From NCBI GenBank assembly GCA_018400295.1, contig JAGYMZ010000003.1:62001-126000 (forward strand): DNA of 64,000 bases. The letters run 5' to 3'. The translations under genes were made by a program, and so were the position numbers. Shown one piece after another: positions 44,662 to 54,422 of the stretch; the first letter of the stretch is position 1; every line of letters starts with the position of its first letter. The notes under the pieces were generated by a model, which worked only from the letters and a program-made list of their open reading frames with translations, was not told where the DNA came from and did not search any database. This stretch comes from Bacteroidales bacterium. Its GTDB lineage: Bacteria; Bacteroidota; Bacteroidia; Bacteroidales; B18-G4.

Positions 44662-45363
44662 TTATGGTGTCGACACTGCCACAGGCAGCACCTTTCCATT
44701 GAAATATTTATGCCCGGTAAGTGCAAAATCGCTGATAAATACAGCCATTTCACCGGCGGACAACGGAGCATTATAATCCGGAAAAGCTTCTGCAAGCATT
44801 TCAGTCCGGGCCGCTCCAAGGGCCAGGCAATTGACACGGATGCCCTTATCCTTAAATTCTTCGGCAAGGGCTTCGGTAAGTGTTGCCAGCGCCCCTTTGC
44901 TGGCACTATAAACCGACAGACCGGGGAATTTGATGCTCCCCGGGAAGCCCCCCATACTTCCAATATTAACAATGTGCGCATTTTTCCGGAAATGCGGAAA
45001 GAGCGCACGGATCATTTTAAACGGGGCTTTCACATTCACCGAAAACACCCGGTCGAACTCCTGATCACTCACTTCTATGAATGGCTTATTGATCATTGCA
45101 CCCGCATTATTGATCAGTACATCGATGCGTTCCTCTTTACCAATGATATTTGGCAACAGTTCCCGGTTATAATCCCCGGATTCCAGATCAAACGGCACTG
45201 TGTATACTTTACATTGTTCATGGATTTTCCTGCATACCCCTTCCAGATACATCAGTGCCTTGATATTCCTTGACACAGCAAATATGGAATGGTTCGTTGC
45301 AGCCAGGGCTTTAACAATTTCAAGCCCGATCCCCCTGCTGGCGCCTGTGACAATAATGTTCAT
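44662..45363 (-). CDS. short-chain dehydrogenase/reductase
   Basis: The 233-residue classical SDR has the nucleotide loop TGASRGIG (6-13), NNAG (85-88) and the catalytic Ser136, Tyr152 and Lys156 (YSASK). Substrate is unknown. The basic SR at 31-32 after the second strand suggests NADP(H). It precedes rseC by 12 bases, probably as one transcript. A role in Rnf function is not implied. Confidence 0.9.
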   Translation of the reverse strand: MNIIVTGASRGIGLEIVKALAATNHSIFAVSRNIKALMYLEGVCRKIHEQCKVYTVPFDLESGDYNRELLPNIIGKEERIDVLINNAGAMINKPFIEVSDQEFDRVFSVNVKAPFKMIRALFPHFRKNAHIVNIGSMGGFPGSIKFPGLSVYSASKGALATLTEALAEEFKDKGIRVNCLALGAARTEMLAEAFPDYNAPLSAGEMAVFISDFALTGHKYFNGKVLPVAVSTP

Positions 45364-45494
45364 AGCATTGGTGTATTGTATGTTTTTGACCCCCTCCCCT
45401 GTTTCAAGGGAATTTTTTCCAAAAGTATGCTTTTTGATGCATACACGTATCCGGAAGACAGGAAAAAGAACAGGGCATTAATCCACGATTTTAT

Positions 45495-45502
45495 TAAATT
45501 TG
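45495..45502 (+). promoter_or_regulatory. -7 box upstream of the DUF4783 gene
   Basis: TAAATTTG matches TAnnTTTG. The first ATG in frame (45510) is only 8 bases after it, so ATGs at 45540 or 45564 are better start candidates. No clear -33 element. Confidence 0.5.
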
Positions 45503-45539
45503 CATAAACATGGTCTGTATTTTGCAAATGGAGTTATTC

Positions 45540-45956
45540 ATGAAACGCAAAACCACTCATCCTATGAAACCATTCAGCGTTGTTTTTTTACTATCATGCT
45601 TTCTTATTCCTGCAGTTTTGTTTTCCCAGGAAGAAGTCAAAAATGATATTCGCAGGGCACTGACAGGGTCTGATGAAAAAATACTGGCAGAACACCTCAA
45701 TGCCACCCTGGATCTGACCCTCCCGGACTCTGACAATACGGTCAGCAAGAATCACGCCTTACAGATCCTCAGGGATTTTTTCAAAAAAGATCTGCCGGAA
45801 TCATACACCCATAATCATGAAGGATCGTCAAACGATGGATCCGTGTACATCATCGGGACACTCAAGACAAAAAACAGTACATACCGAAGCTATTTTCTGA
45901 TAAAAAAGATCAACGGGGATTACCGCATCGTTCAGATCCAATTTGTTGAGCAATAA
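45540..45956 (+). CDS. DUF4783 family exported protein
   Basis: About 138 residues (or 130 from the ATG at 45564, MKPFSVVFLLSCFLIPAVLF, which starts right at the signal peptide). The mature part is a single small domain with LDLTLPDSDNTVSKNHALQIL and SYFLIKKINGDYRIVQIQF, a cystatin/NTF2-like fold typical of DUF4783. The family is common in Bacteroidota, is probably periplasmic and has no known function. It lies 8 bases before nadC and may share its transcript, as I recall from other genomes of the phylum. Confidence 0.82.
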   Translation: MKRKTTHPMKPFSVVFLLSCFLIPAVLFSQEEVKNDIRRALTGSDEKILAEHLNATLDLTLPDSDNTVSKNHALQILRDFFKKDLPESYTHNHEGSSNDGSVYIIGTLKTKNSTYRSYFLIKKINGDYRIVQIQFVEQ

Positions 45957-45964
45957 GAAAATGT

Positions 45965-46804
45965 ATGGATATCGACAAGATCATTGAAGAAGCCATCAAA
46001 GAGGATATTGGCAACGGAGACCATACCTCCCTGGCCACAATCCCGGAAAATGTGCATGGAAAAGCCCGCCTCCTGATCAAAGAAAAAGGCATCCTTTCGG
46101 GCATTGATGTTGCCGCCCGGGTATTTAAAAAAATTGATCCGGACATTCTTTTCGAAAAGAAAACAAACGATGGCCGGGAAGTCGGACCGGGGGATATTGC
46201 ATTTACCGTTGCGGGCCATCCCGGCACAATGCTCTCAGCCGAGCGGCTGGCCCTGAATTTCATGCAGCGCATGAGCGGCATTGCCACCCATACCCGCCGC
46301 ATGGTGGACCTGATCGAAGGTACGGGGGCAAAGATCCTGGATACCCGGAAAACCACCCCCAATATGCGTGCACTGGAAAAAATGGCCGTGCGCACCGGTG
46401 GCGGGTTCAACCACAGGATGGGGCTATTTGACATGATCATGATCAAAGACAACCATGTAGATTTCGCAGGCGGAATATCCAATGCCATTGATGCTGCACA
46501 CCGCTATCTGATGAAAAAAAAGATGGACCTCCCTGTTACCATAGAAGTCCGGAATTCCCGGGAACTGGAAGAAGTCCTGAAGCATGGTGGGGTGAACCGG
46601 ATCATGCTCGACAACTTCACCCCGGCAGCATTGGCAAAAGCGGTTGAACGCATCGGACATAAATTCGAAACAGAAGCCTCCGGGGGTATCCATGCGGACA
46701 ACATTCTGCAATATGCCCGTACCGGTGTGGATTATATTTCCGTCGGTGCCCTGACACATCATATCAAGAGCCTGGACATGAGCATGAAGGCAATCCCATC
46801 ATAA
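45965..46804 (+). CDS. nadC: nicotinate-nucleotide pyrophosphorylase (quinolinate phosphoribosyltransferase)
   Basis: The 279-residue enzyme makes nicotinate mononucleotide from quinolinate and PRPP in NAD synthesis. Family signatures are NGDHTSLATIP near residue 17, the TRKTTPNMRALEKMAVRTGGGFNHRMGL segment (about 126-153) with quinolinate-binding Arg and Lys residues, MIKDNHV and the C-terminal EASGGIHADNI. Length is normal. nadA and nadB are not in the window. Confidence 0.95.
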   Translation: MDIDKIIEEAIKEDIGNGDHTSLATIPENVHGKARLLIKEKGILSGIDVAARVFKKIDPDILFEKKTNDGREVGPGDIAFTVAGHPGTMLSAERLALNFMQRMSGIATHTRRMVDLIEGTGAKILDTRKTTPNMRALEKMAVRTGGGFNHRMGLFDMIMIKDNHVDFAGGISNAIDAAHRYLMKKKMDLPVTIEVRNSRELEEVLKHGGVNRIMLDNFTPAALAKAVERIGHKFETEASGGIHADNILQYARTGVDYISVGALTHHIKSLDMSMKAIPS

Positions 46805-46828
46805 AACAGACAAGTACACTTCGCCAAT

Positions 46829-47797
46829 ATGGAAGATCCAAAAAAAGAACCCAAGGGGTTGCTGAAGATCAAAGAGATCAGGAAAACAAGGGATATCCTG
46901 GTTAAATACGCCAGAAAGATCATCATCCCCGGTTTCGGCGGCATGCCCCTGTACGATGTTTTCCTGTTCTTCATAAGAGGGACAAAAGAAAGCTCCATTA
47001 CATCCCGTGCCAACAGTCTTTCATTTACCTTTATGCTGGCCATTTTCCCGGCCATCATTTTTTTCTTCACCCTCATCCCTTACTTCCCGGTGGAAAACCT
47101 TGATAAAACCATCCTTCAGACCATCGCGGACCTGATGCCGGAGAATGCATATAAAACTGTGGAAAGCACCATAACGGACCTGGTGAATATGCACAGGGGC
47201 GGACTATTATCCCTGGGGTTTCTGATGACCATGTATTTTTCCACCAATGGGGTGATGGGGATCATGAAAGCATTCAACCGCTCCTCCCATACCGTTGAAA
47301 CCCGTTCAAAATTCAAGCTATTCCTGATCTCTTTATTGCTGGTTTTTATCATCGCCGTGATCATCATCATCACAACCTCCCTTTTGATTTTATCTTCCTG
47401 GCTGGCAAGGTATCTGGAAGAACAAGGGCTTTGGCAAAACTGGTTTACGCTTGTCCTGATCGATGCCGGGAAATGGATATTGATCATGGCCATGGTATTT
47501 TTTGTGATCTCCTTCATATATTATCTGGCACCGGCCAAAAAACGGGAGTTCAGTTTCTTTTCCCCCGGTTCCATTCTGGCAACCATACTTTCCTTGCTGT
47601 TCATTATGGGTTTCAATTATTACATCGATCATTTCGCCCAATACAATAAGTTATACGGCTCCCTGGGCACCCTGATCATCCTGATGATCTGGGTCAATCT
47701 GAACGCCATTGCCCTGCTTATCGGCTATGAGCTGAACGCCAGCATCTATGATGCGAAGAACATTGATTATGAACCGCAGCCGGAAACGGGTTTATGA
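46829..47797 (+). CDS. YihY/BrkB-family membrane protein
   Basis: The 322-residue inner-membrane protein has about six hydrophobic segments. The family motif SITSRANSLSFTFMLAIFPAI lies in the first helix, with KKREFSFFSPGSILATILSL and NKLYGSLGTLIILMIWVNLNAIALLIGYELNA later. The family was once annotated as RNase BN by mistake; its function is unknown, and a transport role is often proposed. It has an N-terminal charged extension of about 50 residues, longer than in E. coli YihY. It lies 24 bases after nadC. Confidence 0.88.
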   Translation: MEDPKKEPKGLLKIKEIRKTRDILVKYARKIIIPGFGGMPLYDVFLFFIRGTKESSITSRANSLSFTFMLAIFPAIIFFFTLIPYFPVENLDKTILQTIADLMPENAYKTVESTITDLVNMHRGGLLSLGFLMTMYFSTNGVMGIMKAFNRSSHTVETRSKFKLFLISLLLVFIIAVIIIITTSLLILSSWLARYLEEQGLWQNWFTLVLIDAGKWILIMAMVFFVISFIYYLAPAKKREFSFFSPGSILATILSLLFIMGFNYYIDHFAQYNKLYGSLGTLIILMIWVNLNAIALLIGYELNASIYDAKNIDYEPQPETGL

Positions 47798-47893
47798 CGG
47801 GCGACGTAGTTTCGCTAAAGTTTCACCGGGATATAAAATATGCAACCAATATCCGTTTTATATTGTCATATTGACTGCACAAAGTAACCTGAC

Positions 47894-50269
47894 ATGCATG
47901 TAGCATCAAAATTATTCCTGACATCCTGCCTGGGGATGCTCCATTGTTTCCTTGGTGCACAAATCGGGACCGGGTATCCGGCATGGACCCTGGCCGGCAA
48001 TGACAGGCCCGGTATAGAGATCGTCGACTGGACCGTATCGCCGCCTGCGATCCGCAGCGTCCCCAACACCGCCTCCGTGAATTCATCCGCTTCAGCAACC
48101 GCATTTGACCTTTGCGGGAACATCGTATTCATCGTAGCACACACAGGCTATGGGAACATGCCCTTCAACTTGTACCTGTATGCCCCGGACGGCCGGAAAC
48201 TGCTGACGATCAATACGCCCAATGGCCCGGGACTGAACGCCTGGCGCAACGATTCCGAGATGCAGGTGGTCAAGGTCCCCAACACCCTCGATCAATGGTA
48301 TATCATCTATAAGCAATGGATGCCGGACGACGGGGCGCCCTTTGGCGGGAGCGGCAGTTATACCCCCTCCCCCATCCTGTATTCACGGGTGCAGTATGAA
48401 CACAGGGAAATCATCGTTTTGGAACGGGACGAAGAAATAAAAGTGAACGGGATAGCCCATACCTACGTCGCTGGAAAAGCGGTTTCCCCGGAGGGCCCGG
48501 AACCGGGCACCCATTACCTGTACCTGTGCCGCCGGGAAGCCTATTACGATTTCTCCTCGCTCGACCGATTCATTATTGATGAGAACGGCATCAGCTTCGA
48601 CCAGAACAGCGGGGAGATCGCAGATACCTGGTGGTATTTGTGTATTCCCGGGTCCCGCCTTGAGCTGAGCCCGGACGGCAAGCGAATAGCCTATTCCTCC
48701 AGGAATGAAGAGGATAATATGACCGATATTGTATTGTTCGATGCACAACAGTTCAGCAATGAACCCGGTGCATACCAGCGCATCGTTGCCGATGAGCTGA
48801 TCCTGGAAGAAGACGGGCAATACCTGCCGGTGCCCATGTCGGTAAGCGCCGTGCACGCACAGATCCCGGAACTGAAATTCCTCAAGAATTTCAGTAAAAA
48901 GATCAGTTTTATCGAATTCAGCCCGGACGGCAATTACCTGTATATCGGGAACGGGGGTTATGTGGAATTCGGAATAACCAACACCACGTATTTCGGGCAG
49001 ATCAAAATCGGTCCCCATCAGAACCCCGAGCCCTACCCGTATTTCCTCCGGATGAAGATCCAGCAGCCTCCGGGGAACTTTAATGCAATCAGCGGCGCAG
49101 GGGGAGAAATCAGCCAATTCGGCGACCAATGGAACAGCATCAAGCATATACAGAAGGCCTTCGATGGGAAGATGTATTTTGTGAAAAGATCCGATTCGGC
49201 CCTGTTTGTGGTGCCCGAGCCCGATACACTGCTGGAACATGATCTGGAAGTAACCGACATCGGTTTCTCGAACAGCCAGCACCCGGACATCCGGCTGAGC
49301 GCGAGCATCCTCCGACCCCCCGACCAGATCGATGGTTATATTTACCAACAGTTTGATGTCATCCCCGTTTCCCTGGGCGAGGATATCGGCCTGTGCGAGG
49401 GGGAAACCGAAACACTGGATGCCGGGAGCCAGTTCCTGAGCTACATCTGGAACACCGGATCCCAGGAGCAGCAAATCATGGTCCAGGATTCCGGGGATTA
49501 CTGGGTGGAAGTGATGGATGTGCATGGCTGCCTCAGCCAGGATACCGTGCATGTGGAAGTGGGGGCGGATTTTTCGCTTTCCCTGGGCAACGACACCACG
49601 CTGTGTGAAGGTGATTCGGTATTGCTCACCATGCCCCTGACGGACATCCCTTTCCATTGGCAAAACGGATCCACCGATTCGGTATTATGGGCCAGCCAGC
49701 AAGGCTGGTACTGGGTGGAAGCCACGGACGGACCCTGCACCAGGCGGGATTCCGTTTACCTTTCCCTGCGTTCCAACCCCCGGCCCGATCTGGGGACGGA
49801 CACCACCATTTGCAACGGGACCACCCTCACCCTGGACCCGGGAAGCTTTTACAGCTACCTCTGGCAGGACGGTTCCTCTGCCCCAGCACTGGAAGCATCG
49901 GACCAGGGAACCTACTGGGTGAAAGTGAGTGACGGATACTGTGAAGGAAGGGATACCATAACGGTCATTACCGAAGAATGCGAATGCTCCCTGTATTTCC
50001 CCAATTGCTTTACGCCCAACGGGGACGGGGTGAACGACGAATTTTACGGGAAAGGCGTCAACATCCCGCAAATGGAACTGTACATTTACAACCGATGGGG
50101 ACAGAAACTGTTTGAGGGCTATCACCTAAAGGACCGATGGGACGGGGAGTTCAACAAGCGCCTCTGTCCACAGGGCGTATACTATTTCGTGGCCTTTTAC
50201 CGCTGCCTCAGCGATCCGGGTTTTGAACTCTCCCGCACCGCCAAGGGATCGGTTACCTTGCTAAGATAA
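47894..50269 (+). CDS. large secreted protein with gliding-motility-type C-terminal domain
   Basis: The 791-residue protein starts with a signal peptide (about 1-23). Residues 24-490 look like a beta-propeller with WD40-like turns (LSPDGKRIAYSS at about 257, FSPDGNYLYIGNG at about 342). Three Ig-like repeats follow from about 492, each with GxDxxLC/ICxGxxxxL, YxWxxGS and G-x-YWV turns. The C-terminal gliding/type B domain (CFTPNGDGVNDEF, IYNRWGQKLFEG, CPQGVYYF) targets it to T9SS. By hand count on sample lines the gene is clearly richer in GC than its neighbours. Function unknown; a surface adhesin is plausible. Confidence 0.88.
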   Translation: MHVASKLFLTSCLGMLHCFLGAQIGTGYPAWTLAGNDRPGIEIVDWTVSPPAIRSVPNTASVNSSASATAFDLCGNIVFIVAHTGYGNMPFNLYLYAPDGRKLLTINTPNGPGLNAWRNDSEMQVVKVPNTLDQWYIIYKQWMPDDGAPFGGSGSYTPSPILYSRVQYEHREIIVLERDEEIKVNGIAHTYVAGKAVSPEGPEPGTHYLYLCRREAYYDFSSLDRFIIDENGISFDQNSGEIADTWWYLCIPGSRLELSPDGKRIAYSSRNEEDNMTDIVLFDAQQFSNEPGAYQRIVADELILEEDGQYLPVPMSVSAVHAQIPELKFLKNFSKKISFIEFSPDGNYLYIGNGGYVEFGITNTTYFGQIKIGPHQNPEPYPYFLRMKIQQPPGNFNAISGAGGEISQFGDQWNSIKHIQKAFDGKMYFVKRSDSALFVVPEPDTLLEHDLEVTDIGFSNSQHPDIRLSASILRPPDQIDGYIYQQFDVIPVSLGEDIGLCEGETETLDAGSQFLSYIWNTGSQEQQIMVQDSGDYWVEVMDVHGCLSQDTVHVEVGADFSLSLGNDTTLCEGDSVLLTMPLTDIPFHWQNGSTDSVLWASQQGWYWVEATDGPCTRRDSVYLSLRSNPRPDLGTDTTICNGTTLTLDPGSFYSYLWQDGSSAPALEASDQGTYWVKVSDGYCEGRDTITVITEECECSLYFPNCFTPNGDGVNDEFYGKGVNIPQMELYIYNRWGQKLFEGYHLKDRWDGEFNKRLCPQGVYYFVAFYRCLSDPGFELSRTAKGSVTLLR

Positions 50270-50286
50270 GCAGGAACATTACTGCT

Positions 50287-51168
50287 CTATAGCCGGGTCA
50301 GCTTCACCGAGGACAGTTGCTGACCATCCGCACCGCTAAGGTTTAAAACATAGATACCCGCCCTGACACCTTTCAGGTCCAGAATGGATTGAATCCCGGA
50401 AACAGCTTTCTGCAACACTATTTTCCCCGCAAGGTCGGTCATGGTCAGGGTAAGGCCGTGGGGGTTTCCCTCCAGGGCAACGGTGACCCGGTCATGGGCC
50501 GGATTGGGATATACATCCATGCCCAGGTCCCTTTCCGCGGTTTCCGCCGTCCCGGTATAGTTCCCCCCCGGGCAATCCACGATTTGGAATTCCAGGGTGC
50601 CGGAATTGCTCATGGTTCCTCTCCAGCAGGTCCCGTCGGGTGATCTCATAATGATCCCGTGGTGGATATCGCTGATATAGACATCCCCCTTCGCCACATG
50701 GAGCCTGGCGCCAGGATCCTTTTCCGCAATGCCCACCATTCCATCCGGATCAATAACCATCCGCTCGGAATTGGGATCCACCCAGTTCACGGTAAAGAAA
50801 CGGATGCTGGCATGCTTCTGCGAGGCGCAAAGGATCAGATCTGTTCCCACATCCCCGGTGGCATAAAGCATAACAGACTTTTGCACATGAGGATAAACAT
50901 ACCCGCAATCCGGATAGCCATATACCTGCATGCGCACCTGGGAATGGTCCAAAGTCCTTCGGAATTCAGCAATGCTGGTGTTCAGGCTGGGGCCTATGTA
51001 AGGATGATGATTCTCCACTGTCAGCCAGGTATTGGCATCGGTACCGATGCCCACCATGCCCTGATCGTAAAAAATCCCGTTCGAACCAGACTGCCATTGG
51101 CCGGAAACAGGAACCGCCTGGTGCAAAATTACCAGGAAGGCAACAACCGGAAGTATAAATTTTTTCAT
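50287..51168 (-). CDS. T9SS type A secreted protein with tail-fibre-like repeats
   Basis: The 293-residue protein has a signal peptide (MKKFILPVVAFLVILHQAVPVSG). Short VGIGTDANTWLTVENH and VGIAEKDPGARLHVAKGDVYI repeats resemble the beta-solenoid segments of tail-fibre-like surface proteins. A type A sorting tail follows (DVYPNPAHDRVTVAL to SVKLTRL, about 217-293). It is convergent with the large gliding-type protein gene, 17 bases away. No enzymatic motif is seen. A surface role is inferred from the sorting tail only. Confidence 0.82.
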   Translation of the reverse strand: MKKFILPVVAFLVILHQAVPVSGQWQSGSNGIFYDQGMVGIGTDANTWLTVENHHPYIGPSLNTSIAEFRRTLDHSQVRMQVYGYPDCGYVYPHVQKSVMLYATGDVGTDLILCASQKHASIRFFTVNWVDPNSERMVIDPDGMVGIAEKDPGARLHVAKGDVYISDIHHGIIMRSPDGTCWRGTMSNSGTLEFQIVDCPGGNYTGTAETAERDLGMDVYPNPAHDRVTVALEGNPHGLTLTMTDLAGKIVLQKAVSGIQSILDLKGVRAGIYVLNLSGADGQQLSSVKLTRL

Positions 51169-51328
51169 GTTTATGGGTTTTAATAAATGATCGGATCGAG
51201 TATCTAAAAGTAAGAAAACCCCTGTTCATATGCAAGAGGATCTGATAATTTCCCGGCAATTTCATGCGGACATCTCCGTGAATGTCCCTGATTATTTAAC
51301 CTGGGGGAAGCCAATGTAAAAATTTAAC

Positions 51329-51336
51329 TAATTTTG
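51329..51336 (+). promoter_or_regulatory. -7 box of the sulfotransferase cluster
   Basis: TAATTTTG matches TAnnTTTG and ends 26 bases before the ATG at 51363. It is the only good promoter box I find for the plus-strand genes from 51.3 to 59.3 kb, which are packed with gaps or overlaps of at most about 22 bases. A -33 element is not evident. Confidence 0.5.
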
Positions 51337-51362
51337 CCTGTGGGTTCCGACAATACGAATGC

Positions 51363-52259
51363 ATGAAAAAACTCCTGAAAACACATCATTTTTTATCCGG
51401 GCTCAAACCGGAAGACATTCGCTGGTTGCTGGAATTCGGAATGCCAAAAAAGCAGGGGACCATTTATGATCTGAGGGCATCGGGGTTCCGGGAACTTCCC
51501 GCTCCGGTTTTCTTCCTGTCCACCGGCCGGTGCGGAACGAAATGGTTTTCCGGCCTGCTGGAAAAAGACCGTGCGTTCAAGGTGCTCCATGATCCGGCCC
51601 CATCACTGGGGGCACAAGGCAAGGCCATCTATGAATACTATGTGCAAAAAAACAGGGCCATCAATGCCGGGTTGATGTTGTTCGGCAAAGAGATCTTTCT
51701 GGCAGGAAGGGAAGGCTACCTGAGGCATTCCTTTAAATCCGGCCGCCGCCTGTTCGAGACCAATAACCACATTACTTTCTTTGCCCCCATGCTGGCCGCG
51801 CTTTTCCCGCAAGCCAAATTCATCCATCTTTACCGGCATCCGGGGGAATTTGTGCGTTCGGGCCTGCGAAGAAAATATTATCAGGGAAGCCCGGAGGATG
51901 CACGGCGCATCATTCCCTTTCCGGGAGAAAAATGGGAAAACCTGCAAATCATCGAAAAAATTGCCTTTTTATGGTATGAGACCAACCGCTTCATTGAAGA
52001 ATTCAAGGGTAACGTTGCCGGGGACCGCATCCTGGACTTCAATTTCAATCAGCTGAACATGCAAACTGTGAGAAACCTCCTTGATTTCTCGGGATGCGGA
52101 AACGTCTCCGCAAAAAGGATACAACAGCGCCTGCACCGGCCCGTAAATGTCCAGAAAAACGTTGAATACCCCCACTACCAGGACTGGCCCGAAGAAGACA
52201 AAATGCAGCTCCGGTCCATCTGCCGTCCATTGGCAGAAAAATACGGTTACGCACTGTAG
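51363..52259 (+). CDS. sulfotransferase (PAPS-type), first copy
   Basis: The 298-residue protein has the 5'-phosphosulfate loop STGRCGTKW (53-61) and a 3'-phosphate site LYRHPGEFVRSGL with Arg158 and Ser166, so it should use PAPS to sulfate an acceptor. These motifs are the standard ones of the sulfotransferase fold. It is probably cytoplasmic. It opens a run of eight plus-strand genes for cell-surface synthesis. PAPS-forming genes (cysD/N/C) are not in the window. The acceptor, a glycan or lipid, cannot be told from the sequence. Confidence 0.82.
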   Translation: MKKLLKTHHFLSGLKPEDIRWLLEFGMPKKQGTIYDLRASGFRELPAPVFFLSTGRCGTKWFSGLLEKDRAFKVLHDPAPSLGAQGKAIYEYYVQKNRAINAGLMLFGKEIFLAGREGYLRHSFKSGRRLFETNNHITFFAPMLAALFPQAKFIHLYRHPGEFVRSGLRRKYYQGSPEDARRIIPFPGEKWENLQIIEKIAFLWYETNRFIEEFKGNVAGDRILDFNFNQLNMQTVRNLLDFSGCGNVSAKRIQQRLHRPVNVQKNVEYPHYQDWPEEDKMQLRSICRPLAEKYGYAL

Positions 52260-52260
52260 T

Positions 52261-53004
52261 ATGAATGTACAGGAAAAAAAAATAATCCGCATTGTCATTA
52301 TAGGCAATTCGGTGGCAATGAGGAACAGGCCTCCCCTTCCGGCCCCGGATAACGGGAATTATGGCCAATACCTGGAGGAATACCTGAACGCCCGGTGCCA
52401 GGATAAAACATGCCTGGTCACCAACACAGCCTTCAGCCGGGCGACCGTTTCCGATATTGACCTGGAAGCAAACAATATCATACAATCTTTCCCGGATTAT
52501 TATGTGATAAACCTCGGGGTAGTGGATGCTTCGGCCCGTGAGGTCCCTTTTTGGTTTGCCCGGATCCTGAACGGGAAATCCCCCGCTCTGTTCAGGTCTT
52601 TATTCCGGGGGATCCACCATCATATATTCAAAAAGCACCGGCGCTTTTTTGTTAAGCTCCGGGGCAAAACCCCCTGGATAAAACCCCGCAAATTCAAACG
52701 GGAATATGCCAGGACCCTTGCCAGGCTGCAAAAAGAAACCAATGCACACATAATTACCTTGCCAGTGAATAAAGGGAATCAAAGAATAGAAAATGAACTC
52801 CCTGGAAGCATGAAGAATTATGAAAAATATTCAAGGATCATAAAGGAAGTAACGGAAAATCAGAACGCTGTCTTCATACCCCTTGATGACCTGAACAGTG
52901 AGGAACATTATCCTGACGGCATACATTTTTCCAAAAAAGGACATATGGCAGTGGCATTAAAACTTGCCGGCACAATTTCAAACCTGATAAAATATACCGG
53001 ATGA
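52261..53004 (+). CDS. SGNH/GDSL-type hydrolase-like protein
   Basis: About 247 residues from ATG 52261. The block I motif is IIGNSVAM (with the nucleophile Ser), a degenerate block III is YVINLGVVDAS, and the block V motif DGIHFSKKGH supplies Asp and His. SGNH enzymes of this kind add or remove acetyl groups on glycans. The usual GDS is GNS here, which keeps the Ser. No signal peptide is seen, so it probably acts in the cytoplasm, unlike many acetyl esterases. It starts 1 base after the sulfotransferase stop and overlaps the next gene by 4. Confidence 0.72.
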   Translation: MNVQEKKIIRIVIIGNSVAMRNRPPLPAPDNGNYGQYLEEYLNARCQDKTCLVTNTAFSRATVSDIDLEANNIIQSFPDYYVINLGVVDASAREVPFWFARILNGKSPALFRSLFRGIHHHIFKKHRRFFVKLRGKTPWIKPRKFKREYARTLARLQKETNAHIITLPVNKGNQRIENELPGSMKNYEKYSRIIKEVTENQNAVFIPLDDLNSEEHYPDGIHFSKKGHMAVALKLAGTISNLIKYTG

Positions 53005-54422
53005 TGGAAAACGGCATGAAGGGTATCTTAAACCGGAACAAAATAAATTATGTCCTTGCGCATCTGTCGATGGTTGTCAACATTTCAGGCCTCGTGGAAA
53101 AAAACCGCCTTGTTTTTACAGAAAATTTCAGGGATGACCGGAAATCCTTTCCGGCAATATATTTTCCATTATCTTCTTCGCTCCCGGACCTGTCCGGAAT
53201 AAAAAGCATCGATTCCATCCCGGTATTGTTCCCTTTATCCGACCGGGAACAATTTTTTTCACGAATAAACAACAGCATCATTTTCAACGATGACCTTATC
53301 AAATCCGCTTTTTATCTCTTATCCGGTTACCAGGAACAATATCCGGCCAAAAGGGATGCCATGGGAAGATACAGGTACCGGGATTCCATTCAGCACAGGC
53401 TCAACATAATCACACGGCCACTGGTCAATTATTATTTTGAGATCATTGCGGAGGGGATCCGCGAATTTTGCAGGGCCAATTCATTTGCTCCTGAGGAAAG
53501 GCATATTTTCAAGCCTTTCGGGTTCGTGCTCAGCCATGATGTGGACCAGATCCGGCAATACACATTCAACAACCTGGTTCATAAAACCCTGCAACTGACC
53601 GGTTTGAAAAAACGGCCCTGTTCCACCGCCACGTTAAGCAGGCAGGTATCCACAGCCCTGGCAGGATGGCTTTCGACGGCAGCAGATAAAGACCCGTACT
53701 GGAATTTCGACCGGCTCATGGCTATGGAAAAAGATCTTGGATTATCATCCGTTTTTTACTTTCTCGATAAAGACCTGAAACACCAGGATGCTTATTACCG
53801 TCTGACAGACAAAAGAATCATCCTGTTGCTCCGGGACATCCAAAACCAGGGGAACGAAACAGGATTGCACGGCACAGTCCGGTCAGCCACGCAGCCGGAT
53901 GCGATGAGGGAACTGGTGAAGAAATATAAGAAGGCAATTGCTGATGAACAACCGGGCATAAGGCAGCACCGGCTGCTCTACCAGTACCCCCTTACTTCAG
54001 CCATCCATGAGGATAATGGATTTCTTTACGATGCCACGCTCGGGTTTGCCGAACATGAAGGGTTCCGGAATTCCTTCTGTTATCCGTTCAAGTTATATAA
54101 TTTTGAACAGGACAGGCCTTTCAAAACCTGGCAGATCCCGTTGAATATCATGGACGTGACCTTGTTTCATTACCGGAGGCTCAGTTATCCTGAAGCCCTG
54201 GCAAGCATAAGGGATATTCTTGCGGAATGTAAAAAATTCGGAGGGGTTTTCACCATCCTGTGGCATAACTCCTTTTTTGATGAATATCTTTACCCCGGTA
54301 TTTCAGACTTCTATCAACACATGCTTGAAAAGATCATGGAAGAAGATCCGGAACCGCACACAGGTAAAGAAATAATCCATAAGATGGAAAATTATTCGTT
54401 ATTTAGTTATTTCAATGCTTGA
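53001..54422 (+). CDS. polysaccharide deacetylase-like protein (with DUF7033-like N-terminal part)
   Basis: The 473-residue protein has an N-terminal part of about 170 residues like those found with Bacteroidota and WbmS-type deacetylases. A NodB-type core follows, with FGFVLSHDVDQI (the Asp-Asp metal pair), LSSVFYFLDKD, GNETGLHGT (His ligand side) and GFRNSFCYPFKLY. The end includes ILWHNSFFD with a further catalytic His. The family removes N-acetyl groups from sugars. It overlaps both neighbours (4 and 8 bases). Substrate unknown. The start could also be the second Met, one codon on. Confidence 0.75.
   Translation: MMENGMKGILNRNKINYVLAHLSMVVNISGLVEKNRLVFTENFRDDRKSFPAIYFPLSSSLPDLSGIKSIDSIPVLFPLSDREQFFSRINNSIIFNDDLIKSAFYLLSGYQEQYPAKRDAMGRYRYRDSIQHRLNIITRPLVNYYFEIIAEGIREFCRANSFAPEERHIFKPFGFVLSHDVDQIRQYTFNNLVHKTLQLTGLKKRPCSTATLSRQVSTALAGWLSTAADKDPYWNFDRLMAMEKDLGLSSVFYFLDKDLKHQDAYYRLTDKRIILLLRDIQNQGNETGLHGTVRSATQPDAMRELVKKYKKAIADEQPGIRQHRLLYQYPLTSAIHEDNGFLYDATLGFAEHEGFRNSFCYPFKLYNFEQDRPFKTWQIPLNIMDVTLFHYRRLSYPEALASIRDILAECKKFGGVFTILWHNSFFDEYLYPGISDFYQHMLEKIMEEDPEPHTGKEIIHKMENYSLFSYFNA

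Noticed and set aside
48383-49663. 426-codon minus-strand open frame
   Set aside because: It is antisense to the GC-rich gliding-type gene. High GC lowers stop frequency on the opposite strand. The product lacks any domain, and the sense protein has clear ones.
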